Below, piece after piece: positions 61,148-64,000 of a stretch of DNA of 64,000 bases. A program made the translations under genes and the position numbers. Source of the stretch: Pisaster brevispinus (taxonomy: Eukaryota; Echinodermata; Asteroidea; Forcipulatida; Asteriidae); contig JAMKCF010000011.1 of NCBI GenBank assembly GCA_023634235.1, positions 1,878,001-1,942,000 on the forward strand. The letters run 5' to 3'. Numbering within the stretch: the first letter of the stretch is position 1; each line of letters starts with the position of its first letter. Under the pieces are notes generated by a model. That model saw only the letters and a program-made list of their open reading frames with translations, had not been told where the DNA came from and searched no databases.

Positions 61148-61262
61148 TGATGCACCAATCTCATGGCTCTGCTTACTGCCGAATTATACGCTTACAGCGC
61201 ATTGTAAACACTGTGGGCCATAAGCGCAGAATTTCGCGGCGAGCAGAGCCACGAGATTGGCC
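61148..61262. mobile_element. Short family P palindrome
   Basis: CCAATCTCATGGCTCTGCTT, ACTGCCGAATTATACGCTTA on the left and TAAGCGCAGAATTTCGCGGC, GAGCAGAGCCACGAGATTGG on the right form inverted arms of about 45 bp. It could fold into a long hairpin if transcribed in the intron. Confidence 0.8.
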
Positions 61263-61884
61263 CAGATCTGTATGAAGATCTTGGCATCCCCCTTCGGTAA
61301 AACGCAGTCTGCCTCCGTGACATTCACTCCATCGATGCGTACAGCTGAACTCCCGACCCCCATAATGCATAATTGCTCTCCTCTCTCCACTCATCATCGA
61401 CTGCGATGAAAAATCAAGCATCGTACTAATTTCTTGCATCAGTGGGTATGATTTATTAAATTGAGCTGATAAAGGTTGACACTGAGCTTTGGTTCTGATG
61501 TGGTCCTCAGATCCACTGCTGTCTGTAGACACCAAATTCAGCCAACATGTAGTCACCATATGGTATTCGATTTCTGATCATGGAGTCGTGGGTTAGCTGG
61601 TCTTAATTAAAACAAGTCAGCTCTCTCATGTGAAGTTTTGTTAGTTATTAGGCTGATCATTTTTACATATATGTTGCCGTAAAATTTGATTGAGTATGTA
61701 TTTTTGCTTTTGGTGTCGGTCAAACGGTAGCTTATTGAGGGGTTTTGCTCGGAGAGATGTAGCACTGTTGTACTATTTTTGGTTATCCGTCAAGACCCAA
61801 CATCTCATTTTGTCTGCCCAGTCATCAAGTTAGCTTAAAAACCTCTACAGATATGAAATTGAGGTTGGAACTCTCAACATCTTG

Positions 61885-62025
61885 GCTCAATTTCATTAAG
61901 CTGCTTTAAGGGGAAAATATTATGTTAATTTTCGGTTGAAGGAAAGAAAATTGGCCAAAGCAGGATTTGAACCTGCAACCTTTGGATTAACAAAGCTAGA
62001 CAGCTTTATGAAATTGGACCCAGCT
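61885..62025. mobile_element. Family P element containing a family T fragment
   Basis: The outer ends GGCTCAATTTCATTAAGCTG and CAGCTTTATGAAATTGGACC are family P termini. Inside, 61930-61992 is the B-box half of the family T tRNA-like segment (GGTTGAAGGAAAGAAAATTG, GCAGGATTTGAACCTGC, AACCTTTGGATTAAC). Confidence 0.7.
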
Positions 62026-62537
62026 GTGTAGAGCAAGAAAACAACCGTATGCTGTGATTCGGTAATTGTTGAGGAAAAAATAGTTCACTACAAAGGGAAT
62101 AAAAGAAACTGATGCAAAATGTGCCATGAATTACAAAGATTGCCCAAGAAGGTCCTCTCAGCCTCACTACCACAGGCAGCGCGCCGTATCGATACCTCTC
62201 GTCACCACCCCTGGTAGGGATGTGCTGATAAATAATATTGATTCACCCCCAAAAGTGACTACTTTGCATGCATGATTGCTTAAAACTTTCGAGGATTTGT
62301 ACGTCACTTTGTAGGACGCTTAGTCTGTGCATGTCCAAATGTAAGTATTTTCATGCGATTCCAAAAATATGAATCATGTTTTATGCGGTCACCCTAAACT
62401 GCATACAGTCATGACAGTTAGACATGTGTCACAAGATCAAAGAAGAATGAGAAGGGACCAGTTGCTCTATATGACTTGATGCCTCTTTTGTGGGCTACCA
62501 TACTTTAGCGCATGCGTAAAGTGGATCGGCCACAGGC

Positions 62538-62576
62538 CTAATTAAAATGTGCCATGTACTGGCACATTCTAATTAG
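62538..62576. repeat. Short hairpin
   Basis: CTAATTAAAATGTGCCA and TGGCACATTCTAATTAG pair at 16 of 17 positions around a 5-base loop TGTAC. Too short for a typical miRNA precursor. Confidence 0.8.
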
Positions 62577-62679
62577 CCAATACCAGGGGCTATGAGTAAG
62601 CAGCATGTGCCCGGCGAGATCGAGGGAACAAGATTGAGATCCTCTGCACGAGAATAGGAAGAGCATATACAAGAGCCAT

Positions 62680-62821
62680 GGCCCAATTCCACAAAGATCT
62701 AGGAACAGATTGCTCTTGAGATGGGTATCAGCCTTAATTGCTAAGAAAAGTGGGATGTCACAATACAAATCACTCTGGCGGTAGCAAGATGAATCACAGT
62801 GTTTTGTGAAATGATCCCTGT
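62680..62821. mobile_element. Short palindromic MITE related to 57446-57593
   Basis: GGCCCAATTCCACAAAGATC at the left and GTTTTGTGAAATGATCCCTG at the right are imperfect inverted ends. The interior ATTGCTAAGAAAAGTGGGAT and GTCACAATACAAATCAC is shared with the relative. Confidence 0.6.
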
Positions 62822-62929
62822 GGGACATTTGTCATTAACCCCAAGGTTTCTGGTACATGGCAAACACCCTTGTAGACAGGTTTCCTCCGACATCTAAGCT
62901 ACAGTGATCAAAGTCTGCTGCTTGGGACA

Positions 62930-62998
62930 TACTTGCTCTTTATCCAGTGCTTGGGACATCCTCACCCTTCATTTCCAGTGCTTTGGGACATCCTTGGC
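62930..62998. repeat. Short degenerate tandem repeat
   Basis: TGCTTGGGACATA, AGTGCTTGGGACATCCT and AGTGCTTTGGGACATCCTT, with CTTCATTTCCA between, give about three units of irregular length (about 30-35 bp). Confidence 0.7.
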
Positions 62999-63829
62999 TT
63001 CATTTCCAAAAGAAATAGAACATTCAAAGTGTAATTTTAAAAGATATCAAGCGTGGAATGTGAACTTTGCCCTTCATTGAAACTTCTACCCCCTTCTCTG
63101 TAGGGTCATTAGCATGTCTAGAACACTGAGTCAACGTACTTTTAGTCTCCTTAATTAGGAGTGAACTCCCAGAGTGAAATTTACACCTCGTTAACTGTGT
63201 AACTCTTGAGGGCCAGTAACCAGCAGTCTTGTTGTCTCATAGCTTGTATGCTTCCTGTCCTGGGCCCAATGGGGGTCACGTGCCTTAGTTACACCACTGA
63301 CTGTACACTTCGCAAATTTTCTGTAGTTTCAGATTTAGGACAAGGTTTTGTGTGTGTGTGTGTAGGGGGGGGGGGGGAGACCGATGGCCTGATGAAAATC
63401 TTCAGTGATAAATCTACTTTAAATCTTATCGTTTGATGTCGGAACCAGCAAAATGTCAATATATCCGAGCATTCACTTGGCAGTAAATGGGCTTTCATAT
63501 TCCAAGTATAGCTGTATTTGATGACATTTGGATTCATGTATAATAGTAAATATCCGTGACAACCTCGCCGGGCAAATGGTTTTGTTAAAGGTTTGCCGCG
63601 CTTTCCTGGAAAGATGCTTGTTATGTTTAATGTCAAGAAATTGGGGGAAGACCGGGCAATTAAGTTTACGATTAAGCACCCACATTGGCAAAGGATATGA
63701 TGCGTGTGTGTGGTGTGTGTTTTAAAGGGGTGTTACAAAGTGGTGCACCGAAGTGAACTTGTATTTCAAACCCTCTATAGTTGAACCTGAACACCATCAA
63801 TTTATGTAAATTTGCTTCGGGGATGGAGA

Positions 63830-63890
63830 GTATTATTTGTGTTTCACCCATACACCGATGTTTGTTACAGAGAGACTCCAAGGTCAAATT
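63830..63890 (+). mobile_element. S3 SINE body fragment
   Basis: TTGTGTTTCACCCATACACC, GATGTTTGTTACAGAGAG matches the S3 body (GGTTTGACCCATACACTGAT at 40496). Only about 50 bp recognisable. Confidence 0.45.
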
Positions 63891-64000
63891 CAGTTTTGTG
63901 ATGCACTCATTTTCAAATAGATGGAGTCCTTATGAAGATGGGAGGGGGAGATTGGAAGTCTCTAACATCGCGTTAAAACAGTGTAAACTGCCACTGTGTT

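Larger units (their letters stand above)
60107..64000 (+). other. RASGRF: RASGRF intron 5, 5' portion
   Basis: Starts with GTACGT. The next exon should complete the Asn-Ser boundary of the DH domain; no such sequence is found up to the right edge. Contains small palindromic elements at 61148-61262, 61885-62025, 62538-62576 and 62680-62821, and an S3 fragment at 63830-63890. The intervals 60200-61140 and 62830-63820 hold no recognised gene. Confidence 0.85.

Noticed and set aside
61173..61559. 128-codon minus-strand frame
   Set aside because: Overlaps a palindromic MITE; no recognisable features.

Overview
The window is animal nuclear DNA and is mostly non-coding. It contains two multi-exon genes on the + strand, both supported by splice sites and protein family signatures. 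The 64 kb hold about 1.5 kb of recognisable coding sequence. The rest is AT-rich intron and intergenic DNA crowded with short non-autonomous repeats: MITEs (miniature inverted-repeat transposable elements), tRNA-derived SINEs, foldback elements and minisatellites. The single RASGRF-type gene, the TMEM79-like gene and the style of repeats suggest a marine invertebrate deuterostome, most probably an echinoderm. The taxon is an inference, because no sequence search was possible. No bacterial, organellar or viral gene, CRISPR array or long retrotransposon ORF was seen.

Layout. 1-1523: upstream flank or intron with a foldback repeat. 1524-4012: three 3'-terminal exons of a TMEM79/MAPEG-like multi-pass membrane protein gene (215 complete codons; the 5' end is not identified). 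4013-12385: intergenic, with a candidate promoter near 11.65 kb. 12386-60106: first five coding exons of a RASGRF (Ras guanine nucleotide-releasing factor) gene, encoding the N-terminal PH domain, coiled coil, IQ motif and start of the DH domain. The DH-PH-REM-CDC25 remainder lies beyond the right edge. Introns are about 27.4, 6.6, 0.85 and 12.0 kb, plus at least 3.9 kb of a fifth.

The introns are a dense record of mobile elements. Copies of the same family within the window could be compared, which defined: (i) a MITE whose interior carries a tRNA-Asn-like sequence; (ii) a roughly 326-378 bp MITE with CAGGG ends and 5-bp target duplications; (iii) an hAT-like element with a perfect 8-bp target duplication; (iv) a PIF/Harbinger-like MITE; (v) a palindromic MITE beginning GGGCCCAATTTC, with one copy inserted in another; (vi) a 221-bp hairpin element with a perfect 13-bp duplication, possibly Penelope-like; (vii) tRNA-derived SINEs; and (viii) minisatellites (39, 83, 42 and 14 bp), two of which grew from pieces of dispersed repeats.

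The two genes show no functional link. RASGRF proteins couple calcium/calmodulin signals to Ras and Rac activation. TMEM79-like proteins are membrane proteins of the MAPEG type. No complete new molecular system was found. The most unusual material is the tRNA-bearing MITE family and the repeats that seeded minisatellites.
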